Position numbers and translations under genes: made by a program
Notes under the pieces: generated by a model
The model's input: only the letters and a program-made list of their open reading frames with translations
What the model was told of the DNA's origin: nothing
Databases searched by the model: none
Source of the DNA: an uncultured Selenomonadaceae bacterium
GTDB taxonomy: Bacteria > Bacillota > Negativicutes > Selenomonadales > Selenomonadaceae
Direction of reading: 5' to 3'
NCBI GenBank assembly: GCA_905234705.1
Contig: CAJOIB010000001.1
Span: 1-52,501 of the forward strand
DNA length: 52,501 nt
Shown here: positions 16,440 to 24,698 of the stretch, piece after piece
Position numbering within the stretch: the stretch's first letter is position 1
How the letters are laid out: each line of letters begins with the position of its first letter

Positions 16440-18239
16440 AGTCCTGTGAAACATCTTGGCAAGGTCGCCGGAACTGAACTTGATAATGGTCGGTCTGCCG
16501 TGCGGGCAAGTGTGCGGATTGGGCGTATTCGATAAATCGTCAAGCAAAATCTGCATCTGGCGAATATTCAATTCTTGCCCCGCCTTAATCGCCGCCCGAC
16601 AAGCCGTAACCGCCAACACCGCTTGCCGAATATTTTTAGCAATGTCCGCAGAATCCATTTCGACTTCAAGGCTGGAAATAATTTCGCGCAACATATCTTC
16701 CGGATCAGTTTCCGCGGCGTCAACCGGCACTTCGATTAGCCGAAATTCATTTTCGCCGCTAAGTTCCATTGTCAAACCCAGCTTGCTGAAAAGTTCAAGG
16801 TTATCTTCAATCAGCCGAGCCTCGCGCGCGTCGAATTTCAAAATCCGGTGAATCAACAAACCCTGCGCAGGAATTTCATCAGTATAACTGCAGAGCCTGT
16901 CAAACAAAATCCGTTCGTGCGCGGCGTGCTGGTCGATTATGTACAAATCTTTGCCGCCCTGCGCGACGATATAACACAAATCAATTTGCCCCAGCGGCTG
17001 AAGTTTTTCCGGCGCAAGAATTTTTTCTTCGGGAATGGTTTCAATTTTTTCAACAGTCTCAACGGGCGGCGGCGGTTCTTCAATGTAAAAAATATCTTCG
17101 TCAATGGGTTTAACTTCGGCGCGCGCTTGCTCAACGCTGAAATTTTTCTTATCGGACGGCTTACCAAAATAATCTTCGAGATTGAGCGGCTCATAATGCG
17201 GAACTTCTGGCGACGCGGCAATTTCCGTTAAATCGTGAGCGGCGTTGTCCTTTTTCTCAGCAATGGATTCGCGAACCGCGCTGTGAACCGCTTTAAAAAT
17301 TTTATTTTCGTTCTCAAATTTAATCTCGGTTTTCTGCGGGTGAACATTCACGTCAATGGAACTTTGCGGCACTTCGATTTTCAGCACGGCAAATGGATAA
17401 CCGCTTTTCGGAATCAGCGCCTTGTAAGATTCTTCAATCGCCTTTGAAATGGTGCGGTTATTGACGACGCGCCCGTTGATTATGAAGGTCTGCCAACTGC
17501 GATAACTTTTCAAAAAATTGGGCTTGCCGATATAGCCGCTCAAATTAAAATCTTCGACAACCAGCCGCACGTCCAACAGCGAACTGGCTAATTCCGTTCC
17601 ATAAATGCTAGTCAGCGCGTCAAGCAAATTGCCATTGCCAGGCGTCGTCAGCACTGCGCGAGAGCCATTTATCAGCTTAAACGTAATTTCGGGGCGGCTC
17701 ATTGCCAATTTGGTTACGTATTCGTGGATTTTGCCGGTTTCAGTTTGCACCGTCTTTAAAAATTTTAGTCGCGCAGGCGTATTAAAAAATAAATCTTCGA
17801 CAATAACCGTCGTGCCGATTTTGCAGCCGGTTTCGTGATTATCAATGATTTTGCCGCCTTCGATATAAATTTTTGTACCGAGTTCACTATCGGCTTGGCG
17901 CGTTTGAATTGTAAATTTTGAAACAGCGGCGATTGTCGGCAACGCCTCACCGCGAAATCCGAGCGTCGAAATACTGATTAAATCTTTGGCGCTGGAAAGT
18001 TTGCTGGTGGCGTGGCGGCGGATCGCAAGTAAAACATCATCGCGGCTCATACCGCTGCCGTTATCCGTGACGCGCATCAAAGTTTTTCCGCCATTAATAA
18101 TCTCAATTTCAATGTTGGTCGCTCCGGCGTCAATCGAATTTTCAACCAGCTCTTTCACGCAGGAAGCAGGGCGTTCGACGACTTCACCGGCAGCGATTTT
18201 GTTTACAGTGTTGGTATCCAGCAAACGAACATTGCTCAC
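16437..18239 (-). CDS. mutL: DNA mismatch repair protein MutL
   Basis: GHKL ATPase that couples MutS recognition to strand incision. 600 residues. N-terminal motifs: ELVENSIDAGA, DNGSGM, TLGFRGEALPTI. The C-terminal domain has DQHAAHERILFD, close to the DQHA(X)2E(X)4E endonuclease motif with Asp in the last place, plus ACRAAIKAGQ and CPHGRPT, so it is probably the nicking-competent type found in bacteria without MutH. Residues of about 330-400 form a Pro/Glu-rich linker. GTG start at 18239 with GAGGTGG upstream. mutS is not in the window. Its stop codon lies in an intergenic repeat. Confidence 0.95.
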   Translation of the reverse strand: MSNVRLLDTNTVNKIAAGEVVERPASCVKELVENSIDAGATNIEIEIINGGKTLMRVTDNGSGMSRDDVLLAIRRHATSKLSSAKDLISISTLGFRGEALPTIAAVSKFTIQTRQADSELGTKIYIEGGKIIDNHETGCKIGTTVIVEDLFFNTPARLKFLKTVQTETGKIHEYVTKLAMSRPEITFKLINGSRAVLTTPGNGNLLDALTSIYGTELASSLLDVRLVVEDFNLSGYIGKPNFLKSYRSWQTFIINGRVVNNRTISKAIEESYKALIPKSGYPFAVLKIEVPQSSIDVNVHPQKTEIKFENENKIFKAVHSAVRESIAEKKDNAAHDLTEIAASPEVPHYEPLNLEDYFGKPSDKKNFSVEQARAEVKPIDEDIFYIEEPPPPVETVEKIETIPEEKILAPEKLQPLGQIDLCYIVAQGGKDLYIIDQHAAHERILFDRLCSYTDEIPAQGLLIHRILKFDAREARLIEDNLELFSKLGLTMELSGENEFRLIEVPVDAAETDPEDMLREIISSLEVEMDSADIAKNIRQAVLAVTACRAAIKAGQELNIRQMQILLDDLSNTPNPHTCPHGRPTIIKFSSGDLAKMFHRT

Positions 18240-18271
18240 GAATTTTCCACCTCTAAGAATTTTTTAACCTA

Positions 18272-18300
18272 AGTATAATGTAATTTTAATCCAATGTCTA
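18272..18300 (-). promoter_or_regulatory. Sigma-70-type promoter for mutL
   Basis: Minus strand: -35 TAGACA (18300-18295), 17-base spacer, -10 TATACT (18277-18272), about 33 bases before the GTG start of mutL. It is back to back with the purE promoter, 11 bases between the two -35 boxes. Confidence 0.6.
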
Positions 18301-18311
18301 TAAGCTAATCG

Positions 18312-18340
18312 TTGACAGTTTTTCGGCAAATTGCTATTAT
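18312..18340 (+). promoter_or_regulatory. Strong sigma-70-type promoter for purE
   Basis: -35 TTGACA (perfect, 18312-18317), 17-base spacer, -10 TATTAT (18335-18340). The predicted start near 18347 leaves a leader of about 20 bases holding AAGGAGG, too short for a purine riboswitch. Regulation, if any, would need an operator such as a PurR-type site, which I could not recognise. Confidence 0.75.
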
Positions 18341-18365
18341 TACGGCAAGAAAGGAGGCTTGCAGA

Positions 18366-18872
18366 ATGGACGTAGCAATCATTATCGGAAGCGACAGCGA
18401 CTGGAGCGTGATGAAAAAAGCTGTTGCATTTCTGCGCGAATTTGATATTTCGGTTGAAGTAACTGTTGCCTCTGCGCATAGGACGCCCGAACGTGTCATT
18501 AATTTTATCAAAAATTGCCACGAACAGGACGTAAAAATTTTCATAGCGGCGGCGGGTATGGCGGCTCATTTGGCGGGCGTAGTTGCCGCGAATACGACGC
18601 GCCCTGTTATCGGTGTTCCAATTAATTCTGAGCCTTTCAAAGGTATGGACGCGCTTTTAAGTACGGTTCAAATGCCGCCTGGTATTCCCGTGGCTACTAT
18701 GGCTGTTAACGGCGCTAAAAATGCCGCTATTTTCGCCGCGGAAATTCTCGCCCTCAGTAACGACACTCTCAAAAACAAATTGGCTAAATATCGCGCAGAT
18801 ATGGCTAAGGATGTCGAACGCAAAGCTGAAACTGTTAAACTTGACTTTTTTGAAAGGTGTGATTACAAATGA
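18366..18872 (+). CDS. purE: N5-carboxyaminoimidazole ribonucleotide mutase
   Basis: Class I PurE converts N5-CAIR to CAIR in purine synthesis. 168 residues with IIGSDSDW at 6-13, the ASAHRTPERV motif with the catalytic His, and the GMAAHLAGVVAA and GVP segments. The start is the ATG at 18366 preceded by AAGGAGG, not the upstream in-frame TTG that lies inside the promoter. purK is not next to it; the next gene overlaps its stop by 4 bases (ATGA). Confidence 0.95.
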   Translation: MDVAIIIGSDSDWSVMKKAVAFLREFDISVEVTVASAHRTPERVINFIKNCHEQDVKIFIAAAGMAAHLAGVVAANTTRPVIGVPINSEPFKGMDALLSTVQMPPGIPVATMAVNGAKNAAIFAAEILALSNDTLKNKLAKYRADMAKDVERKAETVKLDFFERCDYK

Positions 18873-19219
18873 AGAAATTAACTTTGATGGCGGCACTGGC
18901 AATTAGCGCTGTAACCTTTAACCCCATTGAAGCAAGCGCGGCAGTCAATGTAAATGCTAATAGTGCTGTCATTGGTGCTGAAGTTACTGAAATGGATTTT
19001 TGGTCCAGGCTTAGAGATTCAATTCTCGAAGACAGTAGAAATGATGATAGTTATGAAAGCGGATATAGCGACAGACGCGGCGGATATGACGACGGATATA
19101 GCGACAGACGCGGCGGATATGACGACAGCGGTCCTAGACATAGACAGCGTAGACAGCCCCCTCCACCGCCTCCACGTCGTGGACATAGACCACCACCGCC
19201 TCCTCACCATCGCTGGTAA
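18869..19219 (+). CDS. Small secreted Gly/Tyr/Arg- and Pro/His-rich protein
   Basis: 116 residues with a clear signal peptide (about 1-24, ending EASA). The mature part has a short acidic region, two perfect tandem copies of an 11-residue unit GYSDRRGGYDD, and a basic proline-rich tail (PPPPPP, then RRGHRPPPPPHHRW). Low-complexity and probably disordered in the envelope. Its start overlaps the purE stop as ATGA, so it is translationally coupled to purine genes, for which I see no reason. I do not recognise the family; Tyr/Arg/Pro-rich secreted peptides sometimes bind cell wall or nucleic acid. Confidence 0.7.
   Translation: MKKLTLMAALAISAVTFNPIEASAAVNVNANSAVIGAEVTEMDFWSRLRDSILEDSRNDDSYESGYSDRRGGYDDGYSDRRGGYDDSGPRHRQRRQPPPPPPRRGHRPPPPPHHRW
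19061..19126 (+). repeat. Two perfect 33-bp tandem repeats
   Basis: Positions 19061-19093 and 19094-19126 are identical, encoding the doubled GYSDRRGGYDD unit of the small secreted protein. In-frame, so copy number could change without breaking the gene. Confidence 0.9.
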
Positions 19220-19265
19220 TTAAACCTACAAGGGTTGCTATGTTGAAAGGGGATGGATTCTTTTA

Positions 19266-19973
19266 ATGAATAAGACTAATATGATTTACGAAGGCAAAGC
19301 TAAAATTGTTTACGAAACCGACGAGCCCGACAAGTTGATTGTGTATTTCAAAGATGACGCTACCGCCGGTAATGGCGAAAAGCGCGGCACTATCGCTGAA
19401 AAAGGTATCATTAACAACAAAATGAGCGAATTCTTTTTCAAACTGCTCAAAACTAATGGCATTAACAGTCACTTTATCGAAACAATTAACGACCGTGAAA
19501 TGGTTGTCCGCCGCCTCAAAATGATTCCGCTTGAAGTTATCGTTCGCAATGTTGTTGCTGGCAGTCTCGTTAAGCGTATGGGCTGGGACGAAGGCACGCC
19601 GCTTAAAACGCCTGTGCTCGAATACGACTACAAAAACGATAAACTCGGCGACCCGCTTTTAAACCGCTATCACATTATGGCGTTAGACATTGCTCGCGTT
19701 TATGAACTTGACGAAATCGAACACATTGCTTTTAGCGCCAATCAGATTATGATGAATTTGCTCAAATCGAAAAATATCACGCTGATTGACTTCAAATTGG
19801 AATTTGGGCTTGACGATAAGGGCAAAGTTGTTTTGGCGGACGAAATTTCGCCGGATAATTGCCGATTCTGGGATATGACTACCAATGAAAAACTTGACAA
19901 AGACCGTTTCCGTTATGATATGGGCGGCGTTGAAGAAGCTTACAAAGAAATTTTGACGCGCGTCACTGCGTAA
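19266..19973 (+). CDS. purC: SAICAR synthase
   Basis: Phosphoribosylaminoimidazole-succinocarboxamide synthase, ATP-dependent joining of CAIR and aspartate. 235 residues, the standard bacterial length. Family marks: [12 protein letters not shown] near the start, [28 protein letters not shown], and near the end LIDFKLEFG followed by [15 protein letters not shown] at 19266 with AAAGGGGATGG upstream. Confidence 0.96.
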   Translation: MNKTNMIYEGKAKIVYETDEPDKLIVYFKDDATAGNGEKRGTIAEKGIINNKMSEFFFKLLKTNGINSHFIETINDREMVVRRLKMIPLEVIVRNVVAGSLVKRMGWDEGTPLKTPVLEYDYKNDKLGDPLLNRYHIMALDIARVYELDEIEHIAFSANQIMMNLLKSKNITLIDFKLEFGLDDKGKVVLADEISPDNCRFWDMTTNEKLDKDRFRYDMGGVEEAYKEILTRVTA

Positions 19974-19997
19974 TAATTTTTGTGTAAGGTGATTTTT

Positions 19998-20342
19998 ATG
20001 TTTAAAAAAATTTTAATGGCGGGTGTTTTGAGTGCGGCGGTGATTTTTAACTTCGCGCCGAACAACGCCGAGGCTTACGAGCATTTTGTTGGAAATTCAA
20101 ACGCCACCGGTTGGGACTGCTACGTTATAACTGAATCCATTGAGCGTATCGACGGCATTACCTATGTGACCTTGAAAATGTACGACCGTTATGGAGATCC
20201 GCATTATCTCGGCTACAGATTTTGGTATGATTCTAACCGCGATGTTATGCGCTTTGCCAATGATGAAGGTTACAGCGGCATTGCCAATCGCTATGAGACG
20301 CCGATTGAATGGGAAATGATTCAAGTTACCAGACAATATTAA
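19998..20342 (+). CDS. Small secreted protein of unknown function
   Basis: 114 residues with a signal peptide (about 1-26, ending NNAEA). The mature part is a compact sequence rich in Tyr, Asp and Arg with features of a small beta-sheet domain (WDCYVITESI, YVTLKMYDRYG, YRFWYDSNRDVMRF). A single cysteine. ATG 19998 with AAGGTG upstream is chosen over the in-frame GTG at 19980. It lies 24 bases behind purC, ahead of a terminator. Family not recognised. Confidence 0.65.
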   Translation: MFKKILMAGVLSAAVIFNFAPNNAEAYEHFVGNSNATGWDCYVITESIERIDGITYVTLKMYDRYGDPHYLGYRFWYDSNRDVMRFANDEGYSGIANRYETPIEWEMIQVTRQY

Positions 20343-20363
20343 TACGAAAATATTTAGAATGAA

Positions 20364-20400
20364 GGGGGCAAACTTAGCAAAGTCACTGCTCCCGTTTTTT
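20364..20400 (+). terminator. Rho-independent terminator behind the purE-purC group
   Basis: A 7-bp stem with one G-T pair (20364-20370 with 20387-20393) and a 16-base loop, then G and six T (20395-20400). It separates the purE-purC transcript from purM. Confidence 0.55.
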
Positions 20401-20430
20401 ATTTTGAGTAAAAATATTCCAGCGTTGATA

Positions 20431-20459
20431 TTGGAAAAATTATTTCACCATTTTTTAAT
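20431..20459 (+). promoter_or_regulatory. Candidate promoter for purM
   Basis: TTGGAA (20431-20436), 17-base spacer, TTTAAT (20454-20459), about 40 bases before the purM ATG, which has GAGGAG upstream. The -35 is only 4 of 6 to consensus. Confidence 0.35.
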
Positions 20460-20499
20460 TGAAGAATTAAACTGAATCAGATTTTTTGAGGAGAATGTT

Positions 20500-21522
20500 A
20501 TGGAACAAATGACTTATAAAAATTCCGGCGTTGACATTGACGCGGGTAATGAATCTGTGCGGCTGATTAAAGACGCTGTACGTTCGACGTATCGCGCAGA
20601 AGTTGTTGGAGATTTGGGCGGATTTGGCGGGCTTTTTAAGCTGAAAAATTACAATGAGCCGATTTTAGTTTCCGGCACTGACGGCGTTGGTACGAAGTTA
20701 AAAATTGCATTTATGCTGGACAAGCACGATACGATTGGGCAGGACGCCGTTGCAATGTGCGTGAATGATATTTTAGTGCAGGGCGCAGAGCCGCTATTTT
20801 TTTTGGATTATTTAGCGGTCGGGAAATTGAATCCTGCGCGAGTGGCTGAGATTGTCGGCGGAGTTGCGCGCGCGTGCAAAGAATGTAATTGCGCGCTGAT
20901 TGGCGGCGAAACTGCGGAAATGAGCGGCTTTTACGCGAACGGCGAATATGACATTGCAGGATTTAGCGTAGGTGTTGTAGAAAAAAGCCAGCTGATAACG
21001 CCTGCGCGAGTGAAGATTGGCGATGTGCTGATTGGCTTGAAGTCCAGCGGCTTGCATTCAAATGGTTTTAGCCTTGTCAGAAAAATTGTTTTCGAGCATA
21101 AAAAATTTGGCATTAATGATAAAATTGATGAGCTTGGTAAAACGATTGGCGAGGAACTTTTGACGCCGACACGGCTTTATCCGGCGGTTTGTCTGCCACT
21201 CATTCAAAAACTTGGTGATAAACTTCACGGTATGGTTCACATCACGGGCGGCGGCTTTTACGATAATATTCCGCGCGCGTTGCCGGAAAATTGCGGCGTT
21301 GAGATTGATATTAACTGGGAAATTCCGGCGATTTTTCAACTCCTGCGCGAATGGGGCAATGTCGATTGGCGCGAAATGTTCAGAACGTTTAACTGCGGCA
21401 TTGGTATGATTTTGATTGTCGACGAAAAAGCTGTTGCCGATATTGACTGCGAATATTACCAGATTGGTCGCGTGGTTGAAGGTTCGGGCGTGAAAATTTC
21501 GGGCGGTGTTTTCAATGGTTAA
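20500..21522 (+). CDS. purM: Phosphoribosylformylglycinamidine cyclo-ligase (AIR synthase)
   Basis: ATP-dependent ring closure of FGAM to AIR. 340 residues. Typical blocks: MTYKNSGVDIDAGNESV at the start, GTDGVGTKLKIAF, CVNDILVQGAEPLFFLDY, IGGETAEMSGFY, GLKSSGLHSNGFSLVR and HITGGGFYDNIPR. It opens a long run of close-packed or overlapping rightward genes reaching to about 32.25 kb. Confidence 0.96.
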   Translation: MEQMTYKNSGVDIDAGNESVRLIKDAVRSTYRAEVVGDLGGFGGLFKLKNYNEPILVSGTDGVGTKLKIAFMLDKHDTIGQDAVAMCVNDILVQGAEPLFFLDYLAVGKLNPARVAEIVGGVARACKECNCALIGGETAEMSGFYANGEYDIAGFSVGVVEKSQLITPARVKIGDVLIGLKSSGLHSNGFSLVRKIVFEHKKFGINDKIDELGKTIGEELLTPTRLYPAVCLPLIQKLGDKLHGMVHITGGGFYDNIPRALPENCGVEIDINWEIPAIFQLLREWGNVDWREMFRTFNCGIGMILIVDEKAVADIDCEYYQIGRVVEGSGVKISGGVFNG

Positions 21523-22114
21523 ATTAGCGGTATTATGTTCGGGTCGCGGCTCGGATTTACAATCGATAATTGACGCGATAAAAGCGGGCGAATTGCAGGC
21601 GGAAATTTCAATCGTGCTTACCGACAAACCGAATGTACAGGCATTGACGCGCGCAGAATCAGCCGATATCAAAAACGTTTGCGTTGACAGAAAATTATTC
21701 GCCACTCGCGCAGAATTTGAGGCGGAAATTTTGAAAAATCTGGGCGACGTCGATTTAGTTGTATTGGCGGGATTTATGCGCATTTTGAGCCCCGAATTTG
21801 TGCGGAAATTTACCGGTAGGCTTATGAATATTCATCCGTCGTTGTTGCCGTCATTTCCAGGCGCGCACGCTCACAGGGACGTTTTGGCTTATGGCGTGAA
21901 AGTTTCTGGCTGTACGGTTCATTTTGTAGACGAAGGAACGGACTCCGGACCGATAATAATGCAGGCGGCGGTTGAAGTCAAAGACGATGACACGGAAGAA
22001 ACTTTATCTGCGCGAGTATTGGAGCAGGAGCATATAATTTATCCGCGGGCTATTCAGTTATTTGTCGAAGGCAGATTGAAAATCGACGGACGCCATGTAG
22101 TGATTAGGGATTAG
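21515..22114 (+). CDS. purN: Phosphoribosylglycinamide formyltransferase
   Basis: Transfers formyl from 10-formyl-THF to GAR. 199 residues with LCSGRGSDLQSIIDA near the N-terminus, GFMRILSP, the catalytic HPSLLPSFPG (Asn-His-Asp type site) and VHFVDEGTDSGPII with the catalytic Asp. ATG 21515 overlaps the purM stop by 8 bases; the GTG at 21506 is a less likely start. Its stop codon TAG is part of an intergenic repeat (GATTAGGGATTAGGGG), so the last residues VVIRD are repeat-encoded. Confidence 0.94.
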   Translation: MVKLAVLCSGRGSDLQSIIDAIKAGELQAEISIVLTDKPNVQALTRAESADIKNVCVDRKLFATRAEFEAEILKNLGDVDLVVLAGFMRILSPEFVRKFTGRLMNIHPSLLPSFPGAHAHRDVLAYGVKVSGCTVHFVDEGTDSGPIIMQAAVEVKDDDTEETLSARVLEQEHIIYPRAIQLFVEGRLKIDGRHVVIRD

Positions 22115-22170
22115 GGATTAGGGGTTAGTGAAAAAAACTCTAACCTCTACCCACTACTCACTAACCACTA
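22101..22170. repeat. Intergenic palindromic repeat, copy 3 (purN downstream)
   Basis: GATTAGGGATTAGGGGTTAGTG on the left is matched by CACTAACCACTA on the right (GGTTAGTG at 22123-22130 pairs with CACTAACC at 22159-22166). The left arm holds the purN stop, and the rest of the element reads in frame into a small ORF. Confidence 0.65.
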
Positions 22171-22289
22171 AACAAATTCGCGGCTACATTGAAACGGTTG
22201 ACGCTCAAGCCGAAGCGTTAGAAAAAGTTGTGCGAATGACGGAAACTTCTTTTGAAAATGACGAATACAAGAAACTTAGCAAGAAATAA
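22128..22289 (+). CDS. Small ORF, 53 residues, N-terminus within a repeat
   Basis: Opens with GTG at 22128 inside the repeat and reads KKTLTSTHYSLTTK from it, then a more protein-like helical part (IRGYIETVDAQAEALEKVV, then RMTETSFENDEYKK). The second half looks like a genuine small helical protein. It sits between purN and purH, 9 bases before the purH ATG. No strong ribosome binding site is seen before the GTG (only GGGG). Either a real small gene whose 5-prime end was overwritten by the repeat, or a remnant. Function unknown. Confidence 0.4.
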   Translation: MKKTLTSTHYSLTTKQIRGYIETVDAQAEALEKVVRMTETSFENDEYKKLSKK

Positions 22290-22298
22290 ATTGGAGGC

Positions 22299-22904
22299 GT
22301 GATTATGGAAATTAAAATTGAGCGCGCATTAATCAGCGTGTCAAACAAGCTGGGCGTGGTGAATTTCGCCAGAGATTTGCACAAAGCCGGCGTTGAAATT
22401 ATTTCCACCGGCGGCACTATGAAGGCAATTCGCGCGGCTGGCATTCCGGTTACTTACGTCAGCGATTTGACAGGTTTTCCGGAAATTATGAACGGGCGCG
22501 TCAAAACTCTCAACCCGAAAATTCACGGCGGCATTTTGGCTGTACGCGATAATCCTTTGCACCTTCGCCAAATGAAGGAAAACGGCATCGTCCCGATTGA
22601 TATGGTTGTTGTGAATTTGTATCCTTTCAAAATGACGATTTGCAGACCGGACGCCACGCTGGAAGACGCCATTGAAAATATCGACATTGGCGGACCGGCT
22701 ATGATTCGCGCCGCGGCGAAAAATTTTAAATTCGTGACCGTCGTTACCAATCCGGATGTTTACGACGACGTTGCAAAGATGGTTGCGGAAAATGGCTCTG
22801 TCGATTATGACACTCGGCGGAAATTCGCGGTTGACGCCTTCGCACACACGGCGGAATATGACGCGCTTATCGCCGAATATCTTGCTAAGGAGGAAATGAA
22901 ATGA
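22299..22904 (+). CDS. purH: IMP cyclohydrolase (PurH N-terminal domain only)
   Basis: 201 residues matching just the MGS-fold IMP cyclohydrolase half of bifunctional Pur[57 protein letters not shown] and [16 protein letters not shown]. Typical PurH is about 510-530 residues; here the frame stops at the inter-domain linker, and the AICAR transformylase half is missing from the next gene too. A genuine stop and ATGA overlap with the next start argue against a sequencing error. The formylation step must come from another gene elsewhere. ATG with GGAGG upstream. Confidence 0.85.
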   Translation: MIMEIKIERALISVSNKLGVVNFARDLHKAGVEIISTGGTMKAIRAAGIPVTYVSDLTGFPEIMNGRVKTLNPKIHGGILAVRDNPLHLRQMKENGIVPIDMVVVNLYPFKMTICRPDATLEDAIENIDIGGPAMIRAAAKNFKFVTVVTNPDVYDDVAKMVAENGSVDYDTRRKFAVDAFAHTAEYDALIAEYLAKEEMK

Positions 22905-23428
22905 GTGTACCTACGAGTGTATTTTTTGCCGCTCAAGGCGCAACTTATGAAATTGAGCGTGCGGGCGGTTTTTTATGGGCGCCGCAGAAAAATAAGAGCG
23001 GCGAGCCTATGTTTTACTGGGAAAATTTGACGCACGTTGAGGCGGGCAATATCATTTTGCACTACGCGCGCGGCAATTTCCGTGCGATTAGCGAAGTTCA
23101 CGCGCAACTTACCGACAACGGCTGGCAGGGCTGGAGCGAAGAAGTTATGCCGAAGGAACTTCCCGATCATCAAGACATCGCCGGTTGGATTGTCAAGTGC
23201 GAATACACCGAATTTGTTAAACCTATGCCGCTCGAAGATTTTACCGACGTCATTTTGAAATTCCGCAACGACAAACATAGCGGCTTCGACAAAAACGGCA
23301 ACGTCAATAAAGGCTATCTTTATCACCTTGAAGACGGAATTGCTGACGCGGTTATCAGAAAGGCGTTGGGCAATCAGCCGAATTTGAGCCAAATTGATTA
23401 TCTTGTCGAATATTTAAACAGCAGGTGA
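22901..23428 (+). CDS. EVE/PUA-like domain protein of unknown function
   Basis: 175 residues. The N-terminal half ([29 protein letters not shown] and NFRAISEV) resembles EVE/PUA-like modules in which a Trp/Tyr pocket reads modified bases, as seen at the start of some modification-dependent restriction proteins; this is a pattern-level guess. The rest is helical with [19 protein letters not shown]. No nuclease motif is visible. It overlaps the purH stop as ATGA and precedes purD by 4 bases, taking the place where the missing AICAR transformylase half would be. Confidence 0.5.
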   Translation: MSVPTSVFFAAQGATYEIERAGGFLWAPQKNKSGEPMFYWENLTHVEAGNIILHYARGNFRAISEVHAQLTDNGWQGWSEEVMPKELPDHQDIAGWIVKCEYTEFVKPMPLEDFTDVILKFRNDKHSGFDKNGNVNKGYLYHLEDGIADAVIRKALGNQPNLSQIDYLVEYLNSR

Positions 23429-23432
23429 CGCT

Positions 23433-24698
23433 ATGAACATTTTATTAATCGGCAGCGGCGGCAGGGAACACGCGCTCGCCTGGAAAATCGCGCAGAGCCC
23501 GCTTTTAACCAAAATGTACGCTATGCCTGGCAATCCTGGTATCGCTGAATTTGCTGAATGCGTCGGCGGCATTTCGATTAACGATAACGCGGCTGTTGTG
23601 AAATTCGCGCAGGAAAAAAATATTGATATGGTCGTGGTTGGTCCAGAAGCGCCGCTTGTCAATGGTTTGGTTGACGCGCTCGAATTTGCCGGTATCAAAG
23701 CTTTTGGCTGTAAAAAATCTGCCGCGCAAATTGAAGGCTCTAAAATTTTTGCTAAACAGCTGATGAAAAAATATGGTATTCCCACGGCGAAATTTGAAGT
23801 TTTTGATAATCCGGACGCCGCCAAAAATTATATTCGCAGTGAAGGTGCGCCGATTGTCATTAAAGCGGACGGCTTAGCGGCGGGCAAAGGCGTTATTGTC
23901 GCGCAGGATTTAGACGCGGCGATTAATGCTGTTGATGAAATGAAAAATTTTGGCGCGGCTGGCAGTAAAATTGTTGTCGAAGAATTTATGGACGGCGAAG
24001 AGGCGTCGATTTTGGCGTTTACGGACGGCGAAACGATTATTCCGATGATAGCCGCGCAAGATCACAAGCGCTTGAATGACGGCGACGAAGGCGTTAACAC
24101 CGGCGGTATGGGTGCTTATGCGCCCGCGCCCGTTGTTACTGAAAAAGTCGCTGCTCTTGCCAATGAGAAAATTCTCAAGCCGATAATTGCCGCGCTCCGT
24201 GCTGAAGGTATCATTTACCGCGGCTGTTTATATGCGGGTTTGATGATTGTTAATGGTGAGCCGAAAGTTGTGGAATTTAACGCGCGATTTGGCGACCCCG
24301 AAACTCAAGCTGTTTTGCCGCTTTTAAATAGTGATTTGCTTGAAATAATGTTGTCCTGCGCGAATGGCGATTTGGCTAAGCAAAAAATTAATTGGAGCGA
24401 AGGCGCGGCGGTTTGCGTGGTTTTGGCGAGCGGCGGCTATCCTAAGGCTTACAAAAAAAATCTGCCGATTAGCGGGATTGACGCGGCGAAAAATTTGGGC
24501 GCAGTGATTTTCCACGCCGGTACAGCTGAACTTGACGGGCAAATCGTTACCAGCGGCGGGCGCGTTTTGGGCGTGACTGCGCTTGATAAAAATATTAAAT
24601 CTGCCATTGAAAAAGTTTACAAATGCGTTGGCGAAATTCATTTTGAGAATATGCATTATCGGCGGGACATTGCGGCAAAGGCGTTGAAAAATGTTTGA
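23433..24698 (+). CDS. purD: Phosphoribosylamine-glycine ligase (GAR synthetase)
   Basis: ATP-grasp enzyme joining phosphoribosylamine and glycine. 421 residues. Landmarks: LLIGSGGREHALAWK, AMPGNPGIAE, VVVGPEAPLVNGLVD, IKADGLAAGKGVIVA, EEFMDGEEASILAFTDG, MGAYAPAPV and NARFGDPETQAVLPLL. ATG after AGGTGA. Its last 8 bases overlap glf, so purine and surface-glycan genes are read as one unit. Confidence 0.96.
   Translation: MNILLIGSGGREHALAWKIAQSPLLTKMYAMPGNPGIAEFAECVGGISINDNAAVVKFAQEKNIDMVVVGPEAPLVNGLVDALEFAGIKAFGCKKSAAQIEGSKIFAKQLMKKYGIPTAKFEVFDNPDAAKNYIRSEGAPIVIKADGLAAGKGVIVAQDLDAAINAVDEMKNFGAAGSKIVVEEFMDGEEASILAFTDGETIIPMIAAQDHKRLNDGDEGVNTGGMGAYAPAPVVTEKVAALANEKILKPIIAALRAEGIIYRGCLYAGLMIVNGEPKVVEFNARFGDPETQAVLPLLNSDLLEIMLSCANGDLAKQKINWSEGAAVCVVLASGGYPKAYKKNLPISGIDAAKNLGAVIFHAGTAELDGQIVTSGGRVLGVTALDKNIKSAIEKVYKCVGEIHFENMHYRRDIAAKALKNV

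Noticed and set aside
18240-18365. Purine riboswitch upstream of purE
   Set aside because: The predicted leader is only about 20 bases, too short for an aptamer.
18312-18365. Longer purE start at the TTG at 18312
   Set aside because: It overlaps the TTGACA promoter box and adds residues absent from PurE; AAGGAGG supports the ATG at 18366.
21058-21783. 241-residue minus frame across purM and purN
   Set aside because: Shadow of two conserved enzymes.
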